Below, one piece after another: positions 49,701 through 63,244 of a stretch of 64,000 bases of DNA. The DNA is from Nothopassalora personata (lineage: Eukaryota; Ascomycota; Dothideomycetes; Mycosphaerellales; Mycosphaerellaceae). The DNA is taken from positions 2,046,001 to 2,110,000 of the forward strand of contig CM066290.1 in the NCBI GenBank assembly GCA_033816765.1, written 5' to 3'. A program made the position numbers and the translations under genes. The stretch's first letter is position 1. The number at the start of each line of letters is the position of its first letter. The notes under the pieces are model-generated. The model was not told where the DNA came from and ran no database searches. It saw only the letters and a program-made list of their open reading frames with translations.

Positions 49701-50450
49701 GCTCCCTACGGCACAACTTACTCTAAACGCGCGGTATTACGCTAGGCTAGGAATAAGCCCCTTCTTCTTAGTATACGGATATAAGGTACTATTACCCGTT
49801 TATTTATAACCGGATCTAGAGACTTCTTAGTTAGACGCCGCGTAACGGGCAACGCTATTCGTAGAAAGGATGCAAAAGATTACGGACCTATATTAGGCGA
49901 GTATAGCGGAAGCCGCCTAAAAACAGGAGGACTACGCTAACCGGGATAGGAAGCCCGTACTAATCTATCGTATAGGCGATAAAGTTTAGCTAGATCTACG
50001 TAACTATATTACTACACGACTAAAGAAGAGCCTTAACTATAGACACGCGAAGTATACGGTAGTAGAAGTAATCTCGCCGTTATCTATACGCTTATCTAGG
50101 ATCCCCGACGGGATCTACCCGGTCTTCTATTCTAACTTACTACGACCTATAAGCTAAGACCCCTTACCTAGATAGGAGATCGATAATAAATAGCCGAACC
50201 CTATTATAATTTAGTCTTACGAAGAGTAGTAGGTAGAAGAGATCCTTTATGCTAGAACTAAGGTTAGAGGTAGAGGCCGAGTACGTAAAGTCCTAGTAAA
50301 ATAGACCGGATACTACAAGCCTACATAGAAACTATTAGGGTACCTCGCGGACATAGTAGCCGCGGATAACTTCGAGAGGAAATATAGTAACCTAATAACG
50401 TATAACGGACCGAAGGAGGCATAGGATACGAAAAGAAGGGGGAAATAGTA
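46721..50450 (+). pseudogene. Pol of B1: protease, RT, RNase H, integrase, chromodomain, RIP-broken
   Basis: In order: a protease region, ending in VVPNLDFPIILGNP near 47000; RT with [10 protein letters not shown] near 47500 and YANDVVIYSDG near 47825-47857, where the first catalytic Asp of YxDD is Asn (CTGACG to CTAACG); the RNase H block [19 protein letters not shown] then ETDYSGFTLRGALL; a zinc-binding and integrase core near 49100-49700; and at 50220-50390 a chromodomain (EEILYARTKVRGRGRVRKVL, then TGYYKPT). The lineage with this C-terminal domain is the chromoviruses, which target chromatin marks. Many in-frame stops fall at Gln and Trp codons. Confidence 0.85.
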
Positions 50451-50589
50451 AAAAGGTAAGGATTACTAGGGATTTAGCGTAGACATAGGCGTTTAGGAAA
50501 AGGTAGGTGTTTCTTTTAGGTTAGGGAGTCTTTTTAGGAGATAGAGAGAAGTAAGAAGGTATAGGTAAGTTTAAGAACGTTTTATTTTA

Positions 50590-51400
50590 GCGGCGTCCGC
50601 CGTAAAAGTAGCGGAGCCCGATCCCTTTTAAGATAGCTACATACTATAATAGCCCGGTCGCGGCCCGCGCGAAAGACGAGGGTACCCGAGGGCTATTTAG
50701 AGGAAGCCGAGGCCTAACGCACGCGGCGCTAACCTAGCTAGAGGTTGCGTAGGGCGCCCCCGGGACTAAAGAGTCGGTTAGCGATAGTTTTATAACGGGG
50801 CCTGTAGTATATACGTCTACCTAAAGGTAAGCTAGGCATTAGCTATAGTACCTATAACCTTAGCGGCGACCGTACTAAAGCAATCGGTAAGCGCGTATAA
50901 AGAGGCGGGGGCCGGGGAAACTTACTAGGAGAGTACGCTAGTACGCTAGAGAGGCTTTAAAGCCTTCTAGGCTTTAAGGACGGCGCGGAGCTTAGTACGA
51001 GCGTCGTCGCTAAAAGACCGTAAGCCTATAGAAAAGCCGCGGAGGCCGCCGGGGAGGATACCTACGCGCGGTTCTAGTTAGTAGCGCGGGTCCACTTAGC
51101 GTAGGTAGCGCAGGCGAGCTCTAGCCTAAAACGCGCGGTTAGCGATAATTTTCCTTCGGGGTCCGCGTAGTATATATATGTCCTCGTAATACTTACGATT
51201 AGTATTATAGGCCTAGTAGGCGCGCGCGGTTACGCCCTAATAATAATTAGCGGACCCTAATAAGAATATAGCGGAGGCCGGTACTTATATACTAGGAGAT
51301 GTAGTCTACGCTAGTAGAGGCGTAGGGGACGTAGTAGATGCGGCGTTAGGCTATTTTATGCTACGTTCGGTTAGACTACGTCGGTCTCCGTAGGAATTTA
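50590..51400. repeat. GC-rich 3' region of B1 with imperfect ~360-bp duplication
   Basis: Downstream of pol the DNA is unusually rich in CpG. Segments recur at a spacing of about 361 bp: CGGTTAGCGATA at 50775 and 51136, followed in both by GTAGTATATA; and further on GCCGG, ACTAGGAGA and CGCTAGTA in the same order near 50910 and 51270. This looks like an old tandem duplication in the 3' untranslated region. No coding frame was recognised. Confidence 0.5.
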
Positions 51401-51871
51401 TTCGGACTTACTTAATAGTATTAATAGGAGATGTAGTAGTAGTAGTAGTTTCTATTTACGGCATGCTATTAGTATCTATCGGAACCCGTAGGGAAAACGT
51501 CGGCTCCCTAAGCGATAGGCATAAGATACGTAACCGTATGCCCCTAAGGCTAAAGACGCTTAGCTAGGGGGAGGGGGAGGGGCGACTTACGCTTACGGTA
51601 GGTAATAAGGAAAAGAGAGAAAGAAAAAGAGAACGAGAACCTAAAGATATATTCTAGGTTCCTATTATTTATATATAATAATAGCTATTATTACTTATTA
51701 GATAATAGTAAACCTTATACTTACCTAGGCGGTAATACTTTACCTCGACGTTAGCGGGGCTAGACAATAAGGAAGAGTAGCTCGGGCACTTCCTATTATA
51801 AGCCTAATAAAAACAGCTAGGATAATAGGCTCTAGGTAGGACAATAGGGAGTACCGGCGTAAATACGTATG
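51401..51871. other. Rest of B1 3' region before A3
   Basis: It contains a purine run AGGGGGAGGGGGAGGGG near 51567, which could be the element's polypurine tract, then AT-rich DNA. The expected 3' LTR is not present. The last five bases, GTATG (51867-51871), are the left copy of the predicted A3 target duplication. Confidence 0.4.
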
Positions 51872-54800
51872 TATTACGGTTCGGATTAAGCTACAACGGC
51901 ACGCCTAGCTATTAGCTATAGAGATCACGTGCGCCGTAAGAGATTACTTGCTTACTAGCGACTTAGTAATTCGAGATTACTCGCTTACTAGCGGCTTAGT
52001 AATTCGAGATTACTCGCTTACTAGCGATTAAGTAATTAAGACTAAGACTAGTAATATCTCTTTTGTATTTAAACGCTAAGAATCCCTTATGGTTTCGATG
52101 CGTTTAACTCACTATTTAATATTACTATTTAGAATACACTATAATACAACCTCTACCTTACTACTACTTAGTCTCTACGAGACAAGATAGCTACTACTTT
52201 ATTACTCTCCCTCGACTTCCTATTGGCCTAAGAATAAACCCGATTAAGCTTATCTTCTTAACTTATAATATTATTAGGTTATACTAAACCTAATAGCTTT
52301 AAACGCCCTCTACAATAGGAGACCGATAGATTAAACGGGGAACACCCGCCCCTAGTAAAGTAAGTAGAGCCCGACGACCTTAGACCGCGAACGATGCTAT
52401 TAATGCCTTAGCTACTTATATAGGTAACGACACCCTTAAGGTTAGTAAGCTAGAATACTACTATAGCGACCGAGACAAGTTCGACACTTAGGTCTCTTAG
52501 ATAGATATGTACTTCTTATTTAACTCTATGCCTAAGAACCTTAAGCCTATCTTTACTACTACCTTCTTAAGAGGACGAGCATAGTATTAGGTTAAACTAT
52601 TCCTTAGGAAATACCTAGATAGTAACGGAGAAGACAATGCCGACGGAATCTTTAGGTTATATAACTATCTTAAACATGCTATAAAGAGCGTCTTTAGTGT
52701 CTCTAATAAGATTGCTACTACCGTTCGTGTTATTTAGCATTTAACCTAGAAGACATCTACTACCGAATATGCTACTAAATTCTAGGAATACGCGCAACTT
52801 ACCGATTAGGACGACAAAGCACTTTAAGTTATATACCGGAGAGGACTAAAGGAGTATATTAAGGACGAGTTAATAAGGGGCGGTCGGAAGATCGATAGCT
52901 TAGGCGACCTCGTTAGAGTTACGATTAATCTTAACGACAAGCTCTATAAGAGAGCTATAGAACGACAATACGACTCTAAGATATCCGGAAAGGCTAGATA
53001 TATACTAGGCTACGACAACCGTAATAGAGGCTTCTACGATAACTATAATAATAAGCCTAGGGACAAACCGTACTACGGACTATAGCTAATAGAACTCGAC
53101 GTTACCGAGAAAGGTCGTAAGATTAGGAATAGTAACGGGAACAGAGCATCCCGGAGTTCGAAAGAAACACGAACTTACTATAGATATAGTAAACCTAGCT
53201 ACCTAGTAAGGGACTGCCGCGGTAAGAATATAGTGCGCCGCGAACAGTTTAATATAATGTAACCTCGAACTAGTAAATCTAAGAGTAGCGTTAGATCTCG
53301 AGGAGATACCGACTATACTCGGAGAGTAGGAGAGAGAGCTAGTAATAGAAGCACGACACCTCTCCTAGACCCCTTAGAAGGACGAGGAGGATACTATAGG
53401 TAGTAAATAGTAGTTATTCTATTTAATACAAAGAACTAACTACGATAGTTTAATATAATAGTACGAAGAGTCGACTACGAGATCAAATCTAAATCTTGAA
53501 ATAGTTATAGAAGCCTTTATTAGCGATTCTATTACTAAGACTCGTGTTAAGTTCACTACGCCGTAAAATTAGGCGTAGGGTATTAGCCTTAGCAACTAGG
53601 AGGGGCCCTAGGAGTAACGTATAGGTAAAACGCTACGCTCTAAGAAGTAGATATTAACGAATCCTACTTTAACGATAATAGAAGTAATAAAGAAAACTAA
53701 GACCTAGGATAGAACGGATCGTAGTTATTAGAACTATAGGAAGAAAGTTAAGAAACTACCGGGCTAGATACTATTAAGGAAGATTAGGATCCGGAAGAAT
53801 CGAGCGAAGAAGATTCCTCCGAAGGAGAAGAGAGCGACACTAACGACAATAACGAACAAGTGACCTTTATAGTAGACGTACCTAAGAAACTATACGACAT
53901 AATCGTCTACCTATAAAGAAGGTACGAAGAATTCCTACCTAAGATAGGCGGACGAAGAATGCTACACTCTATTAAGTTCGATAAGACACTCGACACCCTA
54001 CGAGGCATAGCCTAGGGATACCTACTTATAGAAACAACCGAGAATCTAGTAACCGCTATTATAGAACGACTACTAATAGGGAGCCGAACAATAGGAACCG
54101 GATATTTTACACCGTTAGGAATATTTATATCGAATAAATTACGTAACGTAGTGTAATACGCACGCGCACTCTACTTAGAAACGTAAAAGATCTAGGAACG
54201 TTACTAAATATAGGTACGGATATAGAAAGGCTCGCGCTAGGTTTAAGCGGAGGCCTCGAGACACGAAGTACGACGTTCTATATACGAATAGGGAATAGGA
54301 TCAACTCCCTAGGAATAAGCGACTAAAGGGAGTTATGCAATATAGAAAAGACTTAAGCATTACTAACGATAGTAGTGTTTTAAACTAAGATTATCGTTAA
54401 CGGGTATAAGATAGATACTATGATAGATTCCGGAGTAAGCGGGAACTTTACCTCCGAATCATTTATTATAAGACATAGGATCGCTACCTATAAGAAGAAA
54501 GAGGGTTATAAATTAATCGCGGTAGACGGATTATCCTTACCTAGTATAGAGCGCGAGACGATACCGCTACTACTTACTATCTAACGGTACTACGAGGAGA
54601 TTATCTTAGATATTATTAATATAGCTAGTTATAACATCGTACTAGGTATACCTTAGTTAAGAAAGCATAATCTAGTAATCGACTAGAGAAGAGGAGTACT
54701 TACATTTAGGGAATGCGGTTACGTTATCGACATTTAGCCTACGTAGTAGTAGCGTTTACTAGTAGATAAGGTAAGGAAATAGCTAAATAGGATATAGCTT

Positions 54801-55410
54801 ACGCCGACTAGAAGGATAGGAGAACTACCTTCGACCGGGATAGATACTAGCGTAGGGCCGCCGGGTTATAAAGTTACTAGTAGTAATAGAAGTAACGTAC
54901 TATCGAAGGATACTACTATCTTAGAGTTAAGTATTCCTAAGGAGTATCGTAAGTAGTCGCGACTCTTTAAAGAGGAAAGAGGTAAGGATGCCTTACCTAA
55001 GCACTAACTATAGGATTATAAGATAAACATTTAGCTAGGGAAAGAGCCTCTATAGGGACCCCTATATTAAATGTCTAAGAAAGAGCTATAGACCCTACGA
55101 GAATAGCTAAAGGAGAAGCTAGCTAAAGGATAGATAAGAAGATCTACCTTAAGTATAGGAACTCTATACATATTCGTTCTAAAAGCAAACGGGAAGTTAC
55201 GACTCATATAAGACTATAGGAAGTTAAACGAGATTACGATTAAGAACCGATACCCGCTACCTAACATCGAAGAAGTATAAGATAGATTAACCGGATTAGA
55301 CTAGTACACGAAGATTAACCTATAAGATGCCTTCTACGCTATACGGATAGCGGAAGGAGAAGAATAGAAAACCGCTTTTAGAATAAGATACGGACTTTAC
55401 GAATTCTTAG
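51872..55410 (+). mobile_element. Ty3/Gypsy element A3, 5' part, interrupted by B2
   Basis: LTR 51872-52295 (424 bp), then gag with a better-kept zinc knuckle near 53170-53225 (KPSYLVRDC), a protease block near 54370-54600 (GNFTSESFI, with NSGVS-like loss as in A2), and the RT start ([11 protein letters not shown] region, RIP-altered) up to GAATTCTTAG at 55410. In A1 the same site continues TTATGC; here B2 follows. Plus orientation, like A2 and opposite to A1. Not functional because of stops. Confidence 0.85.
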
Positions 55411-57624
55411 TGTAAGGGGCGGGCCCCTGTTTCTTAGCATAGGCTACGCCTATGCGTTCGGATTGCTTTCCGACACCTTTTCTTCGGACAGTGTGTAACT
55501 TCCCCTTTCTTCTATATCGAACTTATTATAAACTTCATAGAACTTTAGTATATACGTCGTTCACCCGTGACATTAAGTTCGATCCGTTCGAATTAGCTAG
55601 GCACCTACTATTAAAGAGACGGGATACGTAATAACGTCGACGGGTAGCGAGAACCCCGGGACTAGTGCCCCGAATAAAAACTTCTAACTTATGCTTTAGT
55701 AACTGTACTAGCGATAGGAAGAGATGTAAGCCGAGTTAATTATAACGCGCGCCGCTTTAAAAGAATCGGAAGACGCTCGTCGTTAGTTAACACCTATAGT
55801 CTCGCTACTAGTTTATAATAAGACGACTACTAGTAACCTAATAAGACAGTTACTATAGACGCTAAACGCCGCCGCACCCTCGTCGCGTACCGGAGAAGAA
55901 CCGTCGGGTCCTAGAGGTTAGAACCTACCTTCCTAGAACGGTAAGGTAGAGACATTCCGCGATTACTTCTTAAGGTTAAAGAGCTCTTTTAGAGTGCGAT
56001 CCGCCCTAAAACCGACGCTCTCTAAGGAGTATTACTAGGATACGATTAACGACACCTTACTAGCGAGAGAGCGTACTAGGATACGGCACTTCTAGGATAA
56101 GGGAGACGGCGAACTTAGGAAGGACCCCGTTACTTTCTTTACGTAACTTAAGAAAGTCTTCGGTAATAGTAACGAGCGCGCTAAGGCTCTAGAGTAGCTT
56201 ACTAAGATTAAACATACGAACGGTTAACCTTAGTACGATTACTAGATAAAATTCGACGGACTCCTACTAAGCGCCGGCGGAGAGAACTAGAGCGACGACG
56301 CGAAGATTAGTTACTTACGTAACACCTTCTCGAACCCCGTTCGGATGTATACGGCGGCTATGCCGAAAAAGGAGGACTACTACGAGTTTACGGGGGAGGT
56401 CGAACGGATTATAACTAACCTCGAGGACACGGACTAGTTTAAAATAGCCTTTAAGAGGTAGAAGGATAACAATAAGGACTCTAGTGCAACCGCTATAGTT
56501 ACTACCTGTTCTTTTACGAGAGCGGCTAGTAGCTAGGTTAATACCGATAGTAACACTATTATAGTACCAACCCGGATAAGCGGAGGCCGCTCTAGAAGTC
56601 GTAGAGATCGGAAGGAGGATAAAGGGAGGTAGAGAGCAAAATAGGTAGACACCGCGGAGAGGGATCGTAGGCGCTAAGAATAGCTCTACTTCCGCTATAG
56701 AGCGAGCGGACATCGAGTAAAGGAATGCCCGTACGCCGTAGTAGTTAATTCTACTAGGATTAACGCGGCCTCGGTCGCGCCGATTCTAGGAGACGACGGG
56801 TTTAAGTCGGATCCCGAAGAGATAGGAAAAGACTAGCTCCTAGTCGAAAGCTAGAACTAGGAGATAAAGAAGCACTAGTAAAGGGGTAGAACGTAGTTAA
56901 GAGTTCTATAAATAGGAATCTTATATATACTAACGTACTCCTAAACGAAAGTTACGGAACGTTTACCCTTATCAATAAAGGATATATGTGCTACGCTATA
57001 ATTAACGGAGACTTAGCGAAAGGCCTCGGTCTTACGTATGTTAGTAATAAGAGCCGCAAGGCTATAGGGTTTACGAAGGCGATGCGGAACTCGATCGAAG
57101 GAGTAGTCGCCTTCCGCATAGAAATTGCCGGGATCCACTAGGTAGTTTATGCTTATGTCGTGCCTAATCTAGACTTCCCTATAATCCTAGGGAACCCGTA
57201 GAAGGCGCATAATTAGATCCGGACCGCGCCTAAAAAGCGCCGGTACTACTATAGCTTAGTAAAGAAATAGGTACCCGAAGGGCGCAACTACGAAGAACAC
57301 GAGTCGGGTAAGCGTTCCGCTACGATTGCCGCGGCAACCGTAGAAGATATTAAGAAAGCCCTTAGTAAGAAGAAGCCGCCTACGCGAGAGGAACTTAAGA
57401 AGGGCTTGCCTCTAGAACTTTAGGATATATTACCGTTACTTTCTACTAGGGAAGCTAATAAACTAGCTCTACACCGCGGCGACCTTAACTATAAGATCGA
57501 GATACGGACGAAAGCCGACGGAAGCCCGGAACCATTGCCCTAGGGACCGCTCTATAGCATGTCGAAAGACGAGCTACTTATCCTCCGGAAGTCGCTAACG
57601 GAGTTGTAGCGTAAGGGTTATATT
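55411..57624 (+). mobile_element. Chromodomain Gypsy element B2, first segment
   Basis: Starts TGTAAGGGGC and matches B1 base for base apart from scattered changes: LTR about 55411-55572, gag about 55857-56890, and pol up to the protease/RT junction. It is interrupted at GGTTATATT by a Copia element. The zinc knuckle near 56690 has the same Cys-to-Tyr losses as B1. An antisense 132-codon open frame (56315-56713) is not a gene. Confidence 0.88.
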
Positions 57625-57872
57625 TGTTAAGTTGAGACCTAACAGGATACGTAGTTAGTAGCGGAGTGGAGTAAGAGATCAATCTTTAACTAGCTAATAG
57701 CTACAGGGCATGTAGCAATATATTAGGAACTAAATGCGTTAATTGTGTTAGATGTCTATCTAAGCTAAAGGGGAGAGAAGGTGTCTTCCGATAAGCTAAG
57801 TTATCGTAGATGCCTTAGGCTATTAGATTATAACCTAACTGTTAGCTCCCCTTAAGATGCTATATCTTAACA
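57625..57872 (-). repeat. Left LTR of Copia element C
   Basis: 248 bp, from TGTTAAGTTGAG to TCTTAACA, with canonical TG...CA ends. It differs from the right LTR at a few transition sites. Confidence 0.95.
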
Positions 57873-60800
57873 CTCCTACTCATCTTACATAGGAGGTTAT
57901 AGTCTACTCTTCTCCTATTAGTAGTATTTAGACCTCTATAATAGGTTAAGCTAGCTTACAAACCTCTAGAAGTGTAGACTAGTCTTTAGCTTTATAAACC
58001 TATCTGTAACTATCTTAGATGTTAGGGTGTACTTAATAGTAATAAGCCTTTTCTACTAAAGTTTCCTAATAGCATTGTAGGCAATGTTAATGTGCTTTAA
58101 CTTATTATAAACATGTGTATCCCTTACTAGGGTAAGGGCAGCTTAGTTATTACCTCTTAATTAGACTAGTCTTAAGCTTAACATAGTCTCCTAGTTTCTA
58201 GTGATCCTTAGTTAATGGGAACAGTCTCCTACTAACTCTAGACAGTCTATCTCCCTTAGTAGTGAAGCTAGGAATTAGGATTGCTTTACACATACATTTA
58301 TAGCTATATATTTAGCTTCTATTGTAGATGTTGCTACAGACTTTTGCTTCTTGCTTATCTAGGAGACTAGTGCCCTATAGAGGAAGAAGACATACCTAAG
58401 GATAGAGACTCTGTCTACTTTGTCTATTGCATAATTAGAGTTATAGTATCTAACTAGGCATCCTTCTCTATGCCTAGAGAAGACAAGGCTAAGATTAGGA
58501 TATAACCTTAGATATCTTATAATCTTCTTTAAAGCCTTTATGTAGTGGGTGGATAGGTTACTTATAAATAAGCTTATCCTTCCTAGGGCAAAAGCAATGT
58601 CTAGCCTTGTAATTGTTACTAGCTATATCTATATACTATTAATACTCTAGTACTCTACCTTGTTACACCTCTTATCTATGTGGCTTAAAGGTTTAAGAGC
58701 CTTATAGCTATCTATAGGTAAGTATGTAGGTGCTGCCTTCTTATAGTTTATCCCTATCTTAGTAAGGTTGTCCCTAACAAAGTGTCCCTAGTTAAGTTTT
58801 AGGATTCCTCTCCTCCTGTCCCTTATAACTCTTATACTAAGGATCTTTTTAGGTTCATTAAGATCTTTAATCTTAAAGACTTTGCTAAGTTCTCTTTTGA
58901 ACTAGAGAACATCTATCAACTTTAGTGTAGTAATTAGAATGTTATCTATATGTGTAAGAATTATAATCTCTTTTTCCTTATAAATAAGTAGGCATGGATC
59001 TACCTCTAACTATGTAAATCCAATCTCTCTAAGCTTTAACACATAGAGTTGATTCTAATCTCTAGCTACTTACTTAAGTCTATATAAGCTTTTAAGAATC
59101 TTGAATACTATGTTTAGTAGAAGCTTAACTCCTAGTAGTAGTAATATAAAGATGTCTTTATAGAGAGTACTTTCTGTAAACGTATTGTTTATATCTACTT
59201 AGTGAAGATAGAGATCCTTCTTACACATAATAGCTATAAACACCCTAAGGGTGTCCTATCTAACTATAGACGCAAATGTCTCTATAAAGTTAACACTAAA
59301 CTTCTATAAAAAGCCCCTTGCAACTAGCCTAGCCTTGAACTTTTTAATGGCTCTACTAATGCTTCTTTTAACATTAAAGACCTATCTTAACGTAACTAAG
59401 TTTGCTCCTTTTAGTAGAATAGCATTCTCCTAGGTGTTATTGCTCTATAGAGCATCTAGCTCCTTCTAGATTGCTTCCTTCTAAAGGTGTCCCTATTTCT
59501 TGTTATTTATAGTATCCTTATAGGACTTTGGAATTAGGATCTCTTACTTATATACTATAACTTCTACAGTTGCTATAAAGGCTATCTCCTTAACTTCTTC
59601 TAGGAATTTACTATCCTATAGTACTGAATTATCCACTAATTACATGGCTGTAAAGAAAGCTTAGTAGTAAGTAGCAAGGTTCTCTAAGAGGTCTATTGCT
59701 TCTTTTACTTTAGTAGCTAGTTTAGGTATAGGGACTATAGATCTTAGGGCTTTCTGTTTCCGTTTATAGCCCTTAACATTATAGTTAGCCCTCCTCTTAC
59801 TAAGGGATGATCTAAGAGTAGTTACTTGTGTCCTAGTAACATTCTTTTCCTAGAGATCTAGTAAGCTTATCTTAATTAGCTTATCGATTTTCTGAAATTC
59901 CCCTACATTCTTTAGAGGCTAGGAAAGTTGTATAAACAGCTTTCTTAGCTAGGCTATTACTAGGCTGCTCTACTAAATGATTAAATGGTGAACAGATTAC
60001 TCTAAGGATATGTCCTTCCTTAGCCTCCCTAAGGGTCTCCTAGCTAGTGTATTGCTTAATAGATTCAATTTTGTAATATTGAGATCTATATTACCTCTAG
60101 GTTAGTCCTTAAAGAAGTCTGCACGTGTGTATTGTTTAACAGCTTTTATGTCTAGTTCCTAAAAGAGCTAGGCCTTAGCTATGTTTTTAACGTATCTAAC
60201 AAATACTACTTCTTTGCCTCTGTTTATTAGTTTATTACTTCTTGCCTATTAAGGCTAGGATCTTATGTCTATGTAGATAATAGCTTTACATCCCTAAACC
60301 TTTAAATAGTTAATAGTTGGCTTAATACTATTAAAGGCTTTATCTAGTGAAACCTTGAACCTATTATAGTCTAGACTATTTAGTATTTTATTCCTTGTGT
60401 AGGTTTAGGCTTCTAGTACTTTAGGCTAGAATTCAATTAGCATCTTAGCCTCTTTAAGCATTGCCCTTATAGAGTCTTCTAAGGTTTGTATTAACCTTTT
60501 AACTAGTCTATTTTAGAGCGAGTTGTATGCCTTAGTATGCTCTAGCCTAATTCCTAAATCCTTCTCCTACTGCTTAACTAATGTAATAAGTTCCCTTATA
60601 TTGTTAAGCCTAACTGCTTTTAACTGTGCTAATGATTTCCTCTCTACCTTAATCTTCTAGTTCTAGAGAGCAACTAGAGCATCTTCTCTTTTCTTAAGAG
60701 GATAGGTCTACTTTTTTCTAGAGAAGTTGTTAATAATCTTAAGCTAGTATTTGAACCCTAGCCTTAATGTTAGCAGTGGACTATATATGTTAATAGATAC

Positions 60801-62996
60801 AAGGGCAAGTCTTTTAGGTCTTCTCTTAGTAACTTTGCCTTTGTACTTCTTTATCTTTACTATTAAACACACTCTACACTAGTGGAAGCTATCCCTAGGA
60901 ACAGGAATAGGTTCTTTTAAGTCTATTACCTTATGAAGATTCTAGAGCAAGTTCTTCCTAAAGTGTGTAAATCTTCTATGCTAAAGCTCCTACTGTTTTA
61001 GGTTAGTCTCTAATTTAGTAGCTACAAAGGCATTCTCTATTAGTAGTGCATATAATAAGTAATGTACCCTTTCTTATAGTAGAGGAGAAATCTCATTAAT
61101 GAATAGAACCCCCCTAAGGAGCCTTGTCTAGATAACAGTTTAGCTAGAGGGGGATACAAGAGAAAATAAAAGAGGTTAGACACTAAACTGCTTACTAAAC
61201 TGGTTCTAAGAAACTAGGTTCACCCCTAGCTTAGGTATAAGTAGAACGTCTTCTAAAACAACTTTCCTACTAGATCTCCTACTTATCTCTACAGTCCTAA
61301 TATAAGTAGCTAATAAATGCCTACCTCCTACTTTGATCCATTTCTTCTTTGTTAAGGGAGTTATAGATCTAAAGAGGCAGTTCTAGTTAGTTATATAGGA
61401 TAAAGCACAAGAATTAAGTAACTACTCTAATAAGGGGAACTTGCCTTAGACTTCTGTAGTTAAGTGAGCTACTTTATTATACTCATTATTATTAGACATT
61501 GTCTTCTAGGATGAGTTGTATAAGTTAGGTAGCTCTTAGGTAGAGAACCCTTTCCTAGTCTTCCTTATTTTAGAGGAAGGAGACTAGGCCTAGTTCTTCT
61601 AGAGTAACAGCATGTTAGAGCTAAGTTTCTTTACCATTTTCTTAAGTTCCTCTATAGAGGACTTCTCTCTTAGTGTTCTTCTTAAAGATGGTAGTAGAGA
61701 TCTTCTCTTCTTAATATATGTTGCATTCTAGGAGGATAGATAGTGCTTAGGAATGAGATCTAAGGACCTTCTTTACCTTAGAGAGACTAGGGCAGTCCTT
61801 AATAAGATGGTCCTTCTTATAGAGAAGGCAGGAAAGTAGTCTTACCTAACCTAAGGGCCTAACCTAGGTAGCTACTATACTATACTTAGCCTTAGAGGGA
61901 TTCAATCTAGCCTCTTAAGCCTTAAGGATCTTTAAGGTCCTTTTATGATCTATCTTTAGCTAAGCTATAATAGTATCCCTAGCTATATAGTAGTTAGGTA
62001 GCAGTAAGCTTAAAAGCTAGGTTATTCTTATATAAGCTTTCCTATAGTACTAGCCCTCTAGGTTAACATTAGAAATCCTCCTTCTAAGAGACACTAGGTG
62101 TGCCTATGCAGATCTAATAGTGAACTCTTTACTTATCTTAAAGTTTATAAACTGTTTTGTAAGCTTATATATATAGGTTAGTAACACCTAGCTATACTTG
62201 TTCTAGAGATATACCTATATCTTAGCAGCTTTTCTAGATTCGTAAGAGCCCTTAAGCTCAAATTCATCTTCTTCTATAATCCTACTTAGGATACTAAAGC
62301 TACAAGCTATATTTTGTTTTGTCTATGTTAGTGCATTAAGAATCTCTTTAATCTTAGTCTCTTCCTAGAGTTTTAGGTTCTTGCCCTTAATGTTGTTAAA
62401 TAACACTTCTAACAGGTCATCAATTGCAAAGAATGCTAACTGGCTCTCTATCTTATATCTCTAAAGGTTGAACTATCTCTTCTAGTTGTCTCTCCTAAGA
62501 ATTGGGATTTTGCTTCCCTTCTCTTCTCCTTTCTCTTAGTGTAAATCTATAATAAATTAAATGTAATGAAACAAGGTGTATATGCTTTAAAGTCGTGGCT
62601 TAGGTCCTACTAAGGCTTTTAGTGTAGAATAGTAAGGTTCGTAGGTGTAGATACTAAGGCCTACTTAGTAGGGTAAAGAAAGAGCGGTATAGTCTCGGAG
62701 CTAGGACATAGGTCTGTCTCTCCTAGCAGAGTTCTAAATAACTTACTTAAAGTCCTTCTTAATAGTATCTCGATGTAGTTCTGCCTATAGAGCGTCTTTA
62801 AGGTATTAGCTTATAGTAAGCCGTATAGAGTCCTTTTCTAGATTACCTATTACTTAGTATTAAACTAAGCTCCTTAATAGGATAGATAGGGTAGACTTCT
62901 GCTTCCTAGATGTTTTCTACTATAATAGTAAGGGATACAAGTAACCTATACTAATATAGGTTACTCTTACTCCTCTATAAACCCGGGCTTATAACC
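57873..62996 (-). pseudogene. Gag-pol of Copia element C, RIP-broken
   Basis: Read right to left: gag with a zinc knuckle near 61790-61840 (DHLIKDCPSLS), an integrase region, then RT/RNase H at about 59450-58300. The RT carries KARLVARGF near 59315, the VDINNTF block (normally VDVNTAF) near 59190, and HIDNILI near 58945, where YVDDLLI-type sequence is expected; the second catalytic Asp is Asn (GATGAC to GATAAC). LSRLDIAFALGR-like and HIDKRC-like RNase H landmarks follow. Several stops per frame, so not functional. Confidence 0.8.
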
Positions 62997-63244
62997 TATT
63001 AAGTTAAGACCTAATAGGATACGTAGTTAGTAGCGGAGTAGAGTAAGAGATTAATCTTTAACTAGCTAATAGCTACAGGGCATGCAGCAATATATTAGGA
63101 ACCAAATGCGTTAATTGTGTTAGATGTCTATCTAAGCTAAAGGAGAGAGAAGGTGTCTTCCGATAAGCTAAGTTATTGTGGATGCCTTAGGCTATTAGAT
63201 TATAACCTAACTATTAGCTCCCCTTAAGATGCTACATCTTAATA
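62997..63244 (-). repeat. Right LTR of Copia element C
   Basis: 248 bp, starting TATTAAGTTAAG and ending TCTTAATA. The TG...CA ends of the left copy have become TA...TA, as RIP predicts. Confidence 0.95.

Larger units (their letters stand above)
45244..51871 (+). mobile_element. Chromodomain Gypsy element B1, 3' end missing
   Basis: Starts TATAAGGGG (TGTAAGGGG in copy B2) inside A2. The presumed LTR is 45244-45405, ending CCCGTAACA (CCCGTGACA in B2). It carries gag and a full pol with a C-terminal chromodomain. No second copy of the LTR is found before element A3 starts at 51872, so A3 probably inserted upstream of the 3' LTR. B2 (55411 onward) is nearly the same sequence at a constant offset of 10,167 bases. 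Confidence 0.85.
57625..63244 (-). mobile_element. Complete Ty1/Copia element C (TSD ATATT)
   Basis: 5,620 bp with two 248-bp LTRs and a 5-bp duplication ATATT (57620-57624 and 63245-63249) inside B2. The uninterrupted B1 copy reads GGTTATATTCGCCC at the same place, which proves the insertion point. Coding is on the minus strand. Compared with A, B and G2 the sequence keeps more CpA and TpG, fitting a later arrival. Confidence 0.95.

Noticed and set aside
41855..55410. Tandem segmental duplication of an A-B unit
   Set aside because: B begins at different points of A2 and A3 (after GTCGCGAC versus after GAATTCTTAG), so two independent insertions in a nested series fit better.
46148..56713. 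Two similar 132-codon minus-strand frames (46148-46546 and 56315-56713)
   Set aside because: They lie antisense to gag of B1 and B2 and are similar only because the two elements are copies; RIP turns plus-strand Gln codons to stops while leaving the other strand open.
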